The notes beneath the pieces are model-generated. The model saw only the letters and a list, made by a program, of their open reading frames with translations. It had not been told where the DNA came from and ran no database searches. Source: a virus. From it: a stretch of DNA of 55,578 nucleotides. Where the stretch lies: positions 1 through 55,578 of IMG/VR virus record IMGVR_UViG_3300031951_000197, one strand, 5' to 3'. Shown one piece after another: positions 14,427-23,126 of the stretch. Every line of letters begins with the position of its first letter. Position 1 is the first letter of the stretch. The position numbers and the translations under genes were made by a program.

Positions 14427-15314
14427 TCAGTCCCTGTTTAGGAACGTTGGGTATTGGCGTGTTAAACGAGCGGCCTCAGCAATAACCCTATCTCTGCGTA
14501 GGCGCAGCAGATTAGTCACACTGTTGGCAATGGCCCCAGACTGTACTTCTTCGGAACGGCGGGTGTCGCCCTGGCTGTCGATAAAGTTCCGGCGGATTTC
14601 GCGTGGGGCCATGATTCTAATCTGTGAGCCAATCACCAAGATGTCTTCTGCCTGGGCTGAGATTCCCGCTACGACCTGGAGATTGTCGGCCTCAGAGGTA
14701 ACCGGGTTGTAAGGGGCCTTGAAGGTAATGCGCAAATCACCCGAGCGCACTTGCTGGTTAAACTTCAAACCATAGCTAGAAGGAAAGTCTAGGGTTGGAA
14801 GGTCTCGTACTAGCTGAACTTTGCGGACCACCGGATAGTCGGTGCCGGTATAGCGCAAGCGCACGTCGATCAGGTCAATGATCCCACCAAAGATTTGCAG
14901 GTTGATGAGCGTGTCATAACCGTTGTATTCAAGGTCTATTGTCTTGACTTGGAACAAACCGTTGACAGGGCTAGACAGGTCTGCGAGTTCATCGTTAACG
15001 GCTTCCAGTATTTGGTTCCTAGGGAACCTTGGGTTAACCGTGATGACCGCTCCAGCGGTGTGTGTCGCTGCGGTAGTGCCAGAAAAGCCACGCTCAACCG
15101 TTGCCGTCTTAGCGCTTGTGGATACATCCCAAACGTAGAACAGTTCCGAGTCAATCTCGAATACTGTTCCCCGGCGGAGACCGTCCAAGTCGTAGGTTGT
15201 GCCGATAGTTGTCGCCGTAGAGTTGATCGTAGCGCTGAGCTTGTTGCGCTCCTCGACAGCACCGGACAGCAATTGCCTCTGGGCTTTGTTGATAATACTG
15301 GCGACTGTAGACAT
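14427..15314 (-). CDS. virion structural protein, possible tail/neck component
   Basis: A 295-residue protein, the same length as its phage R homologue at 52655-53542. TVASIINKAQRQLLSG, GTVFEIDSELFYVW, RFPRNQILEAVNDELADLSS and RRSEEVQSGAIANSVTNLLR are conserved. AGGGG lies upstream of the ATG. The length and its place before the 625-residue protein fit a podovirus tail-tube A or adaptor-like protein; this is inference. Confidence 0.7.
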   Translation of the reverse strand: MSTVASIINKAQRQLLSGAVEERNKLSATINSTATTIGTTYDLDGLRRGTVFEIDSELFYVWDVSTSAKTATVERGFSGTTAATHTAGAVITVNPRFPRNQILEAVNDELADLSSPVNGLFQVKTIDLEYNGYDTLINLQIFGGIIDLIDVRLRYTGTDYPVVRKVQLVRDLPTLDFPSSYGLKFNQQVRSGDLRITFKAPYNPVTSEADNLQVVAGISAQAEDILVIGSQIRIMAPREIRRNFIDSQGDTRRSEEVQSGAIANSVTNLLRLRRDRVIAEAARLTRQYPTFLNRD

Positions 15315-15339
15315 CTATACCCCTGGGTAGGCGACCTAC

Positions 15340-16398
15340 CTAGATATTAGCAATAGCGTCGGCGTAGAAGGTAAGGTTGTTCTTCAGTCTGTCATTTTCT
15401 GGGTCTAAAGCAAGGGCGTCAGCACCGTGCCTGGCAGCTTCTTGGTTAATGCCAAGGCTGTGGCTGGCTATGGCCGCAAGGTCGTGTGGCAAAGCCCCCC
15501 AGGCAAAAGACTCACACAAGTATTCCAGTGGCTTGTCCTTGATTGACAGGGCCGACACGGCTGCGCCGTAACAACCATGCCACTCTTGACGGTCATAGAA
15601 ATGCTGAGCTAAATCAACCCAAGCTTCGCGCCGATTAGGAGCTTCAGCAATGGCGCACCTCAACCATACGTCACGCATTGACGGATCACATTTGGCAAGG
15701 AATCGGTAGGCAGCAGCACGTTCTGGTGCCCAAGTTGCTGTTTGCAGTTTCAAATACCTATTGAACTCAACGATTGCTTCTTCGTAGCGTCCGGCATAGA
15801 AAAGCTCTCTTGCCCAGTAAAAAGCTACTCGGTCATCTTCGGGTGATTCTTTGACTGCCAAGGAAAGAAGGTCAGCGTACTGAGCGCGTGACTTTGTGTG
15901 GTCTGGGAAATGGTGTATCTCCAGATCGCACCAGCCTTGCTTTTCAATGGTTGTGGGTGTGAGTGTTTCGTGTACTGGATGCTTCCAGCGGTAGCCGTGC
16001 CGGGTGTGGATCTTGTCTCCGCCGTACTGTAGGTCTGGTTGGCCATTCTCCTTCCAAGACCATGTGTACTTGTAGCGCGGACGGGTGACCTGTTGGTCGT
16101 GCATGACCTCAAGGTGATCTCGCCAACCCGGCTGTAGTACCTCGTCCATGTCTAAGGCTATGCAGTAATCAATGTCCGCAGGGAGCAGGGCTAGGGCAGT
16201 ATTGCGGGCGTCATCAAATCTCCAGGGTTGAATGTTTGAATCGTAAACAATTATGTTGCGGTCATCGGCTAGGTCTTGTGTGCCATCGGTGGAGCCGGTG
16301 TCAAGGATTAGGCGATAATCTGCGTCTCGACATGAGTCTGCCCAGCGGGTTACGAATTGTGCCTCGTTTTTGGCGATTGTGTAAATTGCAACCTTCAT
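15340..16398 (-). CDS. family 2 glycosyltransferase with TPR-like C-terminus
   Basis: A 352-residue protein. The N-terminal GT-A domain shows MKVAIYTIAKNEAQFV, LILDTGSTDGT and IALDMDEVL (metal-binding DxD). The C-terminal half has TPR-like helical repeats (RVAFYWARELFYAGRYEEAI, WVDLAQHFYDRQEW). Such enzymes add sugars; here it may glycosylate the collagen-like fibre gene next to it or modify host surface. Homologue at 53561-54619. Confidence 0.85.
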   Translation of the reverse strand: MKVAIYTIAKNEAQFVTRWADSCRDADYRLILDTGSTDGTQDLADDRNIIVYDSNIQPWRFDDARNTALALLPADIDYCIALDMDEVLQPGWRDHLEVMHDQQVTRPRYKYTWSWKENGQPDLQYGGDKIHTRHGYRWKHPVHETLTPTTIEKQGWCDLEIHHFPDHTKSRAQYADLLSLAVKESPEDDRVAFYWARELFYAGRYEEAIVEFNRYLKLQTATWAPERAAAYRFLAKCDPSMRDVWLRCAIAEAPNRREAWVDLAQHFYDRQEWHGCYGAAVSALSIKDKPLEYLCESFAWGALPHDLAAIASHSLGINQEAARHGADALALDPENDRLKNNLTFYADAIANI

Positions 16399-16410
16399 GG
16401 GTTTTTAACT

Positions 16411-18189
16411 CTACAGCGGTATTGCAATAATAAAACGAATGTAATCGTTTGTTGTCCAAGTCCCTGGAATAGTGGACGAAGCGTTTGTGTTAGTTAGGTA
16501 TGTTCCTGAAGCGTTGTTTGCTCGTACCAGTAGTGCGGTTCCTGCAACGTTTGTGCGCACCGTCATTGCATAGATTGTTCCTCCTGCGGAGGCTACGACG
16601 CTTGCTGAAACAAGGTTGGCTGCTGTCCAGCCAGACGGAAGGGTGATTGTGATGTCGCCAGAAACAGACGAGGTAGAACCAAATAGTAGGTCGGCTCGCA
16701 CGAAACCAACAGCACCAAGCGTGGTGTGTTCTGTCACCCATGTGGTTGCGTTGCCTTTAGCGATATTAGTGAAGGTTGGGGTATAGGAAGTCCATGTCAA
16801 AGAAACAGCAGGACCAGTTGGTCCAGTTGGACCTGTGGGGCCAGTCGCACCTGTGGCACCTGTGGCACCCGTGGGGCCTGTAGCACCTGTTAATCCTGTC
16901 GCGCCCGTAGGACCCGTTGGCCCAATGGCTCCAGTGCTTCCTGTTGCTCCAGTTGGACCCGTTGGTCCCTGAGCGCCCGTTGCACCAGTAGGTCCCGTAG
17001 CCCCTGTAGCACCAGTAGGACCAAGTTGCGTATACATCACCTGAGTAGCAGTCAAAATAATTGACGGGATCGCAGGTGCAGGAGAAGCCGCAGCAATATA
17101 TTGCAACGAAACATCCGTGCTGGTTGCTTGCCAAGCCAACTCTAGGTAGTCATTAGCAGCAAGTTTTACAACATAGTTAACCGTGCCGATAGCACGACCA
17201 TGAGTACCACCATGCGACTCCACAACACTCCAAGTGCTGTCAGAATCAGCAACATTGGAACCGTTCTTCTTCAACCAAATGTTTGCATCTTTAATCTGCA
17301 CATTGGCGTTCTCCCATTGAGCCGAATAGGTGATGCTGTAAACACCAGCGTAAGCAAAAGTGACACGACTGTTAGAAACAATAGAAACACCCGAAGAATC
17401 AGGGTCAGTGTTGTTGTAAGTAATCAGATACTCAGTGTTAGCGGCAGCAGCAGTTTGGTCCTGAGTAGACCAAAACGAACCCCAGTAACCTAAAGTACCG
17501 CCTGCTCCAGTTGCTCCTGTCGGACCAGTCGGACCTGTCGCTCCAGTCGAGCCTGTAGCACCAGTCGGTCCAGTGACAGTTGAAGCCGCGCCCGTGGCAC
17601 CAGTTGGTCCTGTTGGGCCAGTTGCGCCAGTCGAGCCAGTCGGACCCGTAGGGCCTTGTGAACCTGCTGTTCCAGTTGCGCCAGTTGGTCCAGTTGGTCC
17701 GATAGCGCCTGTGCTTCCTGCGGCTCCTGTGGGGCCTGTAGCACCAGCAGCCCCAGCAGAACCTGTTGCTCCTGTAGGTCCAGTAGCGCCAATGCTTCCC
17801 GCAGCACCTGTTGGTCCTGTCGCTCCTTGACTTCCTGCTGCACCTGTCGCTCCTGTCGGTCCTGTAGGTCCCGTTGCTCCTGTTGCTCCTGTTGCACCTG
17901 TGGGTCCAGTCACAGTAGAGGCTGCGCCCGTTGCGCCAGTTGGTCCCGTGCTACCAGTAGGGCCAGTAGCCCCCACGCTTCCAGTTGGACCAGTGGGGCC
18001 AGCAGCACCCGTAGGTCCTATCGGTCCTTGTGGACCCGTTTGGTCTGTAGAAACAATCGTAACGAATGTGCCTGTGCCAGAATCATGACACGCAATTTCG
18101 CTAACCCTCGATACAACATAAGTTTGGTCTGTCTTAGAAACTTCGACAGTGGCGGTGGTGGTGATAACTGTGACATTGGTTGAGGCCAT
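16411..18189 (-). CDS. collagen-like fibre protein
   Basis: A 592-residue fibre with an N-terminal head (about 60 residues), a first Gly-X-Y block rich in [10 protein letters not shown] units (about residues 60-230), a globular C1q/TNF-like domain (about 235-385: [38 protein letters not shown]), a second Gly-X-Y block and a C-terminal domain ending [11 protein letters not shown]. Collagen-like stalks trimerise and are common in phage tail fibres. The gene spans the 127-bp repeat at 17150-17276, so its N-terminal part belongs to the circular phage R sequence and its C-terminal part to the phage L arm; it may be a chimera of two alleles. Confidence 0.85.
   Translation of the reverse strand: MASTNVTVITTTATVEVSKTDQTYVVSRVSEIACHDSGTGTFVTIVSTDQTGPQGPIGPTGAAGPTGPTGSVGATGPTGSTGPTGATGAASTVTGPTGATGATGATGPTGPTGATGAAGSQGATGPTGAAGSIGATGPTGATGSAGAAGATGPTGAAGSTGAIGPTGPTGATGTAGSQGPTGPTGSTGATGPTGPTGATGAASTVTGPTGATGSTGATGPTGPTGATGAGGTLGYWGSFWSTQDQTAAAANTEYLITYNNTDPDSSGVSIVSNSRVTFAYAGVYSITYSAQWENANVQIKDANIWLKKNGSNVADSDSTWSVVESHGGTHGRAIGTVNYVVKLAANDYLELAWQATSTDVSLQYIAAASPAPAIPSIILTATQVMYTQLGPTGATGATGPTGATGAQGPTGPTGATGSTGAIGPTGPTGATGLTGATGPTGATGATGATGPTGPTGPTGPAVSLTWTSYTPTFTNIAKGNATTWVTEHTTLGAVGFVRADLLFGSTSSVSGDITITLPSGWTAANLVSASVVASAGGTIYAMTVRTNVAGTALLVRANNASGTYLTNTNASSTIPGTWTTNDYIRFIIAIPL
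17150..17276. repeat. 127-bp exact repeat, internal copy
   Basis: Bases 17150-17276 equal 55452-55578, the last 127 bases of the window. The base before each copy differs (G at 17149, A at 55451) and identity falls further upstream. This marks the probable branch node where the phage L arm joins the phage R circle. Confidence 0.95.
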
Positions 18190-18530
18190 TAGAGCCTCGT
18201 TACATCAGCCAGCACCGTAACGGTTCCACTAAGAATTGTTGAGATAACACCTGAAGCGTTTTCTTGCAGGTCCCACTGATAGTAGCCAGGTGTTAGCACC
18301 GCTGAATCTGCTGCCGATAGAACGGCTTTCATGATACCGCTTGCTGGCGTAACAAGCGTGCAGGTAAGTGTTGCTGCAATCGTTGTTGAGTCTGCATTAG
18401 AACGAATTTGAGATGCGTAAGTGCGACCCGTGATATCTACGGGTGTTGTGCCATCGGTGGTGATTGTGACATTCACTGTCTCTGTGTCACCACGGGTGAT
18501 GGTCAGGTTTTGGGTCGCAGGTACTGACAT
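18189..18530 (-). CDS. small virion protein, baseplate/fibre-associated
   Basis: A 113-residue beta-rich protein ([21 protein letters not shown]..., [13 protein letters not shown]). The pattern of an ordered beta domain with a WDLQ strand resembles small N-terminal modules of receptor-binding/baseplate proteins. It ends exactly where the collagen-like fibre starts and may be its attachment partner. No phage L copy is present because the arm joins inside the fibre gene. Confidence 0.6.
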   Translation of the reverse strand: MSVPATQNLTITRGDTETVNVTITTDGTTPVDITGRTYASQIRSNADSTTIAATLTCTLVTPASGIMKAVLSAADSAVLTPGYYQWDLQENASGVISTILSGTVTVLADVTRL

Positions 18531-18638
18531 TTACTTTGTCTTTTTCCTTGGCTTTACAGGCATAATCGTAACATCCTTAGGACCACGATTTATGGGCTTC
18601 GGTTTCTTCGGCATTGGTTGTTTCTTAATGGGTGCCAC
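18531..18638 (-). CDS. 35-residue basic peptide, GTG start
   Basis: A Lys/Pro-rich peptide (VAPIKKQPMPKKPKP, ending PVKPRKKTK) starting with GTG at 18638, 2 bases after the preceding stop. It is the last of a run of six small basic proteins. It could bind DNA or other virion proteins. Confidence 0.5.
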   Translation of the reverse strand: MAPIKKQPMPKKPKPINRGPKDVTIMPVKPRKKTK

Positions 18639-18640
18639 GA

Positions 18641-18823
18641 CTACTTTTTCTTTTTCCCAGGGATGGGTACAATCTTGTAGCCCATCTTTGCCAAGTCAGC
18701 AGCAGATTTGGCTGCTTTAATTGCTGCACCTGCTGGAAGTATGAACATACTCTTCTCAATGCCGCCGCGGGTAGGCTTTTTGGGACCCATACCCATGCCG
18801 TCTTTGTTTGCTGCTTGTCTCAT
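18641..18823 (-). CDS. small basic protein
   Basis: A 60-residue product with GMGPKKPTRGG at the N-terminus, a hydrophobic-alanine stretch (FILPAGAAIKAAKSAADLAKMG) and a KKKK end. Its ATG overlaps the stop of the upstream gene (TAATG). Unknown function. Confidence 0.6.
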   Translation of the reverse strand: MRQAANKDGMGMGPKKPTRGGIEKSMFILPAGAAIKAAKSAADLAKMGYKIVPIPGKKKK

Positions 18824-18966
18824 TATTTCATCTTCTTTCTCTTAGCAGCAACCTTCTTCTTGGCTGCCTTTTTGCCGTACTCCATCATACGCTCTTTTGC
18901 GCCTTCCATTTTCTCATGGCGCATCTTCGCTTTTTTACTACCGTACATTTCGCCTTTAGCAGACAT
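18823..18966 (-). CDS. lysine-rich 47-residue protein
   Basis: MSAKGEMYGSKKAKMRHEKM then a tail (KKAAKKKVAAKRKKMK) rich in Lys/Ala, like the tails of bacterial histone-like proteins. Start overlaps the upstream stop (TGATG). Probably binds DNA or acts as a virion-packaged basic protein. Confidence 0.6.
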   Translation of the reverse strand: MSAKGEMYGSKKAKMRHEKMEGAKERMMEYGKKAAKKKVAAKRKKMK

Positions 18967-19085
18967 CACTTCATCTTCTTCTTCTTGGCAGCCATCTTCT
19001 TGGCCATCATCTTTTTCTTCTCCGCAGCCGCAGCCTTCATACCAGCCTTAGTGTACGGAAACTCTTTTTTGCCTACCATTGGCAT
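18966..19085 (-). CDS. lysine-rich 39-residue protein
   Basis: MPMVGKKEFPYTKAGMKAAA followed by a Lys/Met/Ala tail ending KKKKMK, similar in style to the next gene. Preceded by GGAG 6 bases upstream. Part of the basic-protein cluster between the capsid region and the fibre. Confidence 0.6.
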   Translation of the reverse strand: MPMVGKKEFPYTKAGMKAAAAEKKKMMAKKMAAKKKKMK

Positions 19086-19106
19086 AACAACTCCTGTTCG
19101 TTAGTG

Positions 19107-19391
19107 TTACCACTTTACCTTATCTGCCCAGTATGCCGCAGACATTCGACCCTTATTTATATTCGAAGCATGACGAGCCTTAAATGACTCCCGACGCTTA
19201 CGATAGGAAGCAGACTCCCCAGCCTTCTTCGGGGAACCAGACACCCCCTGCTGACCGAAACGGATAGTCTTCACCTGGTCGCCCTCTTTAGCAACAACGA
19301 CATGAGATTTGGTGGGATGGCTAGGGGTGCGCTTAGGTTTGTTAAAACCTGCAACCCCAGCCCGTGCCAATCGTGGGTCTTTCTTATTCAC
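19107..19391 (-). CDS. basic phage protein with IRFGQQGVSGSP motif
   Basis: A 94-residue basic protein; KTIRFGQQGVSGSPKKAGES and SYRKRRESFKARHASNI are motifs I associate with a small family seen in environmental phages, usually of unknown function. Its start overlaps the DUF5872-like gene upstream by 4 bases. A virion-associated role is likely from its place in the structural operon. Confidence 0.65.
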   Translation of the reverse strand: MNKKDPRLARAGVAGFNKPKRTPSHPTKSHVVVAKEGDQVKTIRFGQQGVSGSPKKAGESASYRKRRESFKARHASNINKGRMSAAYWADKVKW

Positions 19392-19783
19392 CTATACCTC
19401 GCAGTCTTTTTAGCAATATTCTTTGGTTGCGCCACAAACTGTTTGCCTTTACGGGTGCCTTCCCTTTTGGCTTTAGAAGTAGCCGCATACTCTTTAGAAG
19501 ACAAAGCCTCACGGGCTTTCTTTGGAAGATAGCGTTCACCTGTAGCCTTCGAACCCTGGGTGCTGGGCTTACCTGATTTAGTACCCCACTCCTCTTTGGT
19601 CCATTTCGACAACGATTTCTGCTTTTCTGTTTTGGCCCCCGAATAGCCACCGCCTGCTTTCTCGTAGGCTTGGGCAAGTAACTGTGCTTTGCGGGCAGAC
19701 CATTGACCAGGCTTCCCACCTTTGGAGCCTGCCATGATTCTGTTCTTAATGCGTTCCCGTTTTTCGGGATTCGTGTAAGCCAT
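19388..19783 (-). CDS. DUF5872-like basic protein
   Basis: A 131-residue basic protein. WTKEEWGTKSGKPS, ATGERYLPKKAREAL, SSKEYAATSKAKREG and GKQFVAQPKNIA resemble the DUF5872 domain known from viruses and phages, whose function is not established. It overlaps the next gene downstream and follows the glycosyltransferase. Confidence 0.6.
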   Translation of the reverse strand: MAYTNPEKRERIKNRIMAGSKGGKPGQWSARKAQLLAQAYEKAGGGYSGAKTEKQKSLSKWTKEEWGTKSGKPSTQGSKATGERYLPKKAREALSSKEYAATSKAKREGTRKGKQFVAQPKNIAKKTARYR

Positions 19784-20910
19784 CAGTCCTCTTTTAACAT
19801 TCCTGCTTCACGCAGAATATCACGAACATTTGGGGAAACTTGGGCAGATTCACCCTTCATCAAATTGACATGATGACGGCCAATGTCGGCTTGGATGCGG
19901 CGGTTCGCAGTAATCCAAACCCCAGGTTCATCAGCAGAAACCCAATCTTCTTTAGCGACGAGGCCCCCAGTCCCTGCCACCTGTGTCAACTTCTTAGAAG
20001 ATTTAGTCCAAGTGATTTTGGCTGCGTCGGCTGCTTTAACCAAATCCCTTCTGTCTGCCCCAGCGTTGTATTGGTGCAACATCGCATCACACAAGTCATC
20101 TAATGTAACCTCGTACCAATCGCCTTTATTCCACACCGTTTTGTGGGCTGCAGGTTTAGGTGGGGCAGGAACAGCAACAGTAGCCAGGTTAATGAAGTCG
20201 CTATGTCCCGTCATATCTGACATGATTGTTGGTACACCCATCGCTACGGTCTGTAACGGCATCAGGCCGAACCCTTCGCCGCGGGATGCTGCCACGAAAC
20301 AATCTGCGGTGGCATACAGGTCATACTCCTCTGCTACCGTCAACCAAGAATCCACAACCTTGATGTTCGGGTTGGAAATGTTAGGGGCTTCACCTTTTAC
20401 AGTTGGCGGTATTTTCAATATCAGTTCTGCATCCACAAGATGTAGTGCCTCAAACGCGGCAACCACAATATCTAGTCCCTTACGCAACCACGATGACCCG
20501 CCAGCCACAAACCGAAACTTCTCATTCTTAGGGGCGGGACACGGCTTCCAAATCTTAGGGTCAATACCCAACGGCACCCTGCCCACATTTTTGTGGTATT
20601 GGCTGAACAAATCCACATTATGTAACGAAGGTACAATTATCTGGTCAAACTGAAACAACCTGTCAGCAAACGAATTAGGCAACATTGAAGTTTCCCACAT
20701 CGTAAACACAACCCGTTTCTGTCCCCGATGCCAACCTCGAACCATGTCAGGTTGAATACAAGACACTTTCACTTCCGATAAAGGATTGTTCTCCACAGTC
20801 TTAGGCAAATGTTTCAGCAAAGAAAGATACATATTGCCGTATCCGAAATGACCGACATCGTACCCTTCTAAACAAATTGTTTTCAGACCAGGCCCGTTTC
20901 CACCTGCCAC
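19783..20910 (-). CDS. family 4-type glycosyltransferase
   Basis: A 375-residue GT-B enzyme starting with GTG at 20910. RVVFTMWETSMLPNSF, VPLGIDPKIW, FVAGGSSWLRKGLD and the sugar-nucleotide site FVAASRGEGFGLMPLQTVAMGVP are typical of GT4-like transferases. Together with the family 2 enzyme next to the fibre gene it suggests that the virion or host surface is glycosylated. It lies between the capsid gene and the basic-protein cluster. Confidence 0.82.
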   Translation of the reverse strand: MAGGNGPGLKTICLEGYDVGHFGYGNMYLSLLKHLPKTVENNPLSEVKVSCIQPDMVRGWHRGQKRVVFTMWETSMLPNSFADRLFQFDQIIVPSLHNVDLFSQYHKNVGRVPLGIDPKIWKPCPAPKNEKFRFVAGGSSWLRKGLDIVVAAFEALHLVDAELILKIPPTVKGEAPNISNPNIKVVDSWLTVAEEYDLYATADCFVAASRGEGFGLMPLQTVAMGVPTIMSDMTGHSDFINLATVAVPAPPKPAAHKTVWNKGDWYEVTLDDLCDAMLHQYNAGADRRDLVKAADAAKITWTKSSKKLTQVAGTGGLVAKEDWVSADEPGVWITANRRIQADIGRHHVNLMKGESAQVSPNVRDILREAGMLKED

Positions 20911-21152
20911 GATTCTTTCGCTTTCTTTTCAATATTGGCGCACCCGTCAATGCGTTTAGGTTGCAACCCGTCAGCCCTTAAACGCTTATAGGCAGGCATA
21001 TCTTTCTGCCAACGAGATTCAGTAGCGTTAATTTCGGCAGCGCGTTTACCGCCAGTAGTTGACTCGTTCGGCCCCGTTTTCACATGGGCAACCTTGCAAC
21101 CAAAACAACCCTCAACATCCAAAGTGGGATGTGTTCGCTGATGCAAAATCAT
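20883..21152 (-). CDS. conserved small phage protein
   Basis: An 89-residue basic protein with EGCFGCKVAHV (CxxC, possible metal site), GKRAAEINATESRWQKDM and YKRLRADGLQPKRIDGC. Its start overlaps the upstream stop and its end overlaps the glycosyltransferase start by 28 bases. I recall similar proteins in other environmental phages but cannot assign a function. Confidence 0.6.
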   Translation of the reverse strand: MILHQRTHPTLDVEGCFGCKVAHVKTGPNESTTGGKRAAEINATESRWQKDMPAYKRLRADGLQPKRIDGCANIEKKAKESWQVETGLV

Positions 21153-21406
21153 GTGATGTAATCCTCGTACCCTGCGTCAATAAGTTCCGCTTGTTCCGCT
21201 GCCGTTATTTCTGTGGCGTGACCACCGTAATACACCTTATCAACATCTTCCCAAGAAGGGGGTTGATTCTCTGTGTATTCACCGTTAGTTAAACGATACA
21301 CATTCACTCCCCGTGCCGTTGCTTCCAAACGGGAAAACAGGTTATCTCCGATGTCTTCACCGAAGTAAACAACTTCATCTTTAGTTGGTGGTGTAAACAA
21401 TGCCAT
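21149..21406 (-). CDS. small hypothetical virion-region protein
   Basis: An 85-residue acidic protein (MALFTPPTKDEVVYFGEDIG...). I use the ATG at 21406; no clear ribosome binding site precedes it, and it lies directly after the terminator hairpin behind the capsid gene, so it may be read from leak-through or from a promoter not identified here. Confidence 0.55.
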   Translation of the reverse strand: MALFTPPTKDEVVYFGEDIGDNLFSRLEATARGVNVYRLTNGEYTENQPPSWEDVDKVYYGGHATEITAAEQAELIDAGYEDYIT

Positions 21407-21424
21407 ACGGTAAGAATAACACAA

Positions 21425-21452
21425 AACCCCCCAGGCCGTAGCCCAGGGGGTT
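21425..21452 (-). terminator. rho-independent terminator after the capsid gene
   Basis: AACCCCC and GGGGGTT flank a short inner stem and the loop CGTA; on the minus strand the hairpin is followed by TTTTGTGTTATT. It lies 59 bases after the capsid stop and would lower expression of downstream genes relative to capsid. The stem is also suited to act in the other direction. Confidence 0.7.
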
Positions 21453-21510
21453 CGCTGTGTAAGACAACCATCCGCCTAAATGGATGGTTACTTATGAGTG
21501 TAGCGACAAA

Positions 21511-22479
21511 CTAGGCGTTGGTGCCAATGCTTGAAGCAGACTCGATGCGGCGAAGTGATGCCTCGCGGAAGCGACCATAGCCACCCAGCCAGTACCAGCC
21601 GATTGGCTGGAGACGCTGCAAGTAGTCGGTCACTGTGCCACGAACAATCTTCGGTGCTGCACCGTTTCCATCGGTTGTGCTGTACGCCTTAGCAAGAGCC
21701 TGACGGCCCATGATGAGGGTTGCGTACACATCTATGGTTCCGCTTGAACCGCTGTTGTTGGATGCGTTTGCAAACAACGGGGCGCGTGGGGTTTCGATGA
21801 AACGCACCGATTCCCACTGTCCGATTTCGCCGTTGTAGATGTTGGCGGTGTCAACATATGCGTGTGGGTCACGCCAGTTGGCTGCACCGTTAGCACCACG
21901 GAAGTCGTAAGAAACATCGGGGTGGATGTAACCCATGTATGCACCATTGAAGGTTGCAACATTGGCCTTACGCAACTGGGCAACAACCTTACGAACATCG
22001 TCACCGATGAGAACATCGTCTGTGTTGATGGTCGTGCGGCTTGATGGGTCGGTAGCACCGCCCGTGGCATAGGTCACATTGGACCCGCCAGCAAGAACGC
22101 TGGAAACAACCTGGTCGATAGAGTCGCCAGCGTTGTAACCCACGATGTTTGCAGCCGAAGCGTTGACATCGAGGAACGCGGTTCCACGCAACTTGGCGGT
22201 GGTCACAACAGCGTTACCGTATTCTTCGAGGGTAACCGTTACCTGGCTGTCGCTCATAGCAACAGGGGTAACATCGGTTACTTCGTTGAGGGTGCTGGTC
22301 GCTGCTGCGATGTCTGCAAAGATGGTGAATGTAACACCCGTACCAGGCATAGCCTGTTGGGTTGGCTGCACATCGGCAGCCTGGTCGAACAAGAGTTCTG
22401 AACGCAGTGCGAAGTACGCAAGGCGGTCAAATGCTACCTGGTCAACCGAAAGGGATGAAGTGGTGGTTTCTCCAGCCAT
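21511..22479 (-). CDS. major capsid protein, N4-gp56 family type
   Basis: A 322-residue protein beginning MAGETTTSSLSVDQVAFDRL. LLFDQAADVQPTQ, VTVTLEEYGNAVVTTAKLRG, GYIHPDVSYDFRG and the ending RFREASLRRIESAS match the N4-gp56 branch of HK97-fold capsid proteins. AAGGAG lies upstream. Position after a scaffold-like gene and before a terminator is typical of capsid genes. Confidence 0.88.
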   Translation of the reverse strand: MAGETTTSSLSVDQVAFDRLAYFALRSELLFDQAADVQPTQQAMPGTGVTFTIFADIAAATSTLNEVTDVTPVAMSDSQVTVTLEEYGNAVVTTAKLRGTAFLDVNASAANIVGYNAGDSIDQVVSSVLAGGSNVTYATGGATDPSSRTTINTDDVLIGDDVRKVVAQLRKANVATFNGAYMGYIHPDVSYDFRGANGAANWRDPHAYVDTANIYNGEIGQWESVRFIETPRAPLFANASNNSGSSGTIDVYATLIMGRQALAKAYSTTDGNGAAPKIVRGTVTDYLQRLQPIGWYWLGGYGRFREASLRRIESASSIGTNA

Positions 22480-22502
22480 TTTAATTTCTCCTTAGATTAG
22501 GT

Positions 22503-22952
22503 TTACGAAAGTGATGCTCGCGCCTTATCCAAGATTTCCATTATTTCTTTTTCTGAGGATGCTGCCGCAATACGGGCCGCCCAATCCACAGGTTCATCAG
22601 AAAGGTTAACCCCTGCCGCAACCTGGTTACTGCGTGACCAGGCTTCCGCTTCCTCTTTCAGAGGGTTCGGATTCGCTCCTGCCACTAGACCTGCTTCGGC
22701 TGCGGCTGAACGAATTGCTTCGGGTGTCAACTCGCCGTCATAACCTTTCACGAAATACTTTGCCATCGGGCTGCCCATTGGGACACCTGCTTTGGCGAAA
22801 GCGAGTTCGCGTTTGGCGTTTTCGGCTTCCATCTTTAACTGCCTGAGTTCTTGGACTTCCTTCTCCAACTCTTTCATGTGTTGGCGAAGCGGGTTCTTTC
22901 CCGTTGTCTGCTGACCAGTTTCCTCGTCGTAGAAATCCTGTTCGTCTTGCAT
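22503..22952 (-). CDS. scaffold-like protein
   Basis: A 149-residue acidic protein with a coiled-coil (MKELEKEVQELRQLKMEAEN) and a helical C-terminus, the usual composition of phage scaffolding proteins, encoded directly before the capsid gene. I place the start at 22952 (MQDEQDFYD) since GGAGAG lies 6 bases upstream; the longer frame to 23018 runs through the leader. Confidence 0.72.
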   Translation of the reverse strand: MQDEQDFYDEETGQQTTGKNPLRQHMKELEKEVQELRQLKMEAENAKRELAFAKAGVPMGSPMAKYFVKGYDGELTPEAIRSAAAEAGLVAGANPNPLKEEAEAWSRSNQVAAGVNLSDEPVDWAARIAAASSEKEIMEILDKARASLS

Positions 22953-23030
22953 ATGGCACTCTCCTTTTTTGCCCACATCACGCCCAGAGGAGACATGATG
23001 GCTGCGTTTTGTTGACACCCCATGTGTACG

Positions 23031-23057
23031 CCGTGAGTTGAGGGGGTTCCCTCACGG
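23031..23057. promoter_or_regulatory. hairpin in the scaffold/capsid leader
   Basis: CCGTGAG and CTCACGG form a perfect 7-bp stem around a 13-base loop, 80 bases upstream of the scaffold start within a 174-bp gap. On the minus strand no T-run follows, so it is more likely a leader structure or processing site than a terminator. A weak promoter-like pair (TTGTAA and TATAGT) lies just before it. Confidence 0.4.
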
Positions 23058-23126
23058 GTTCCTTCCTTGCGGAATCGTTTATAACTATACACCACTGTTG
23101 TTAGTTACAAGTGGTATTCGTAAAAT

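Noticed and set aside
17500-18090. Regular GPTG-encoding repeats considered as a CRISPR or tandem-repeat locus
   Set aside because: Units are 9 bases, continuous and coding Gly-X-Y in frame; there are no unique spacers between repeats.
21425-21452. The capsid-end hairpin as an attachment site core
   Set aside because: GC-rich stem with T-run fits a terminator, and no integrase gene is present.
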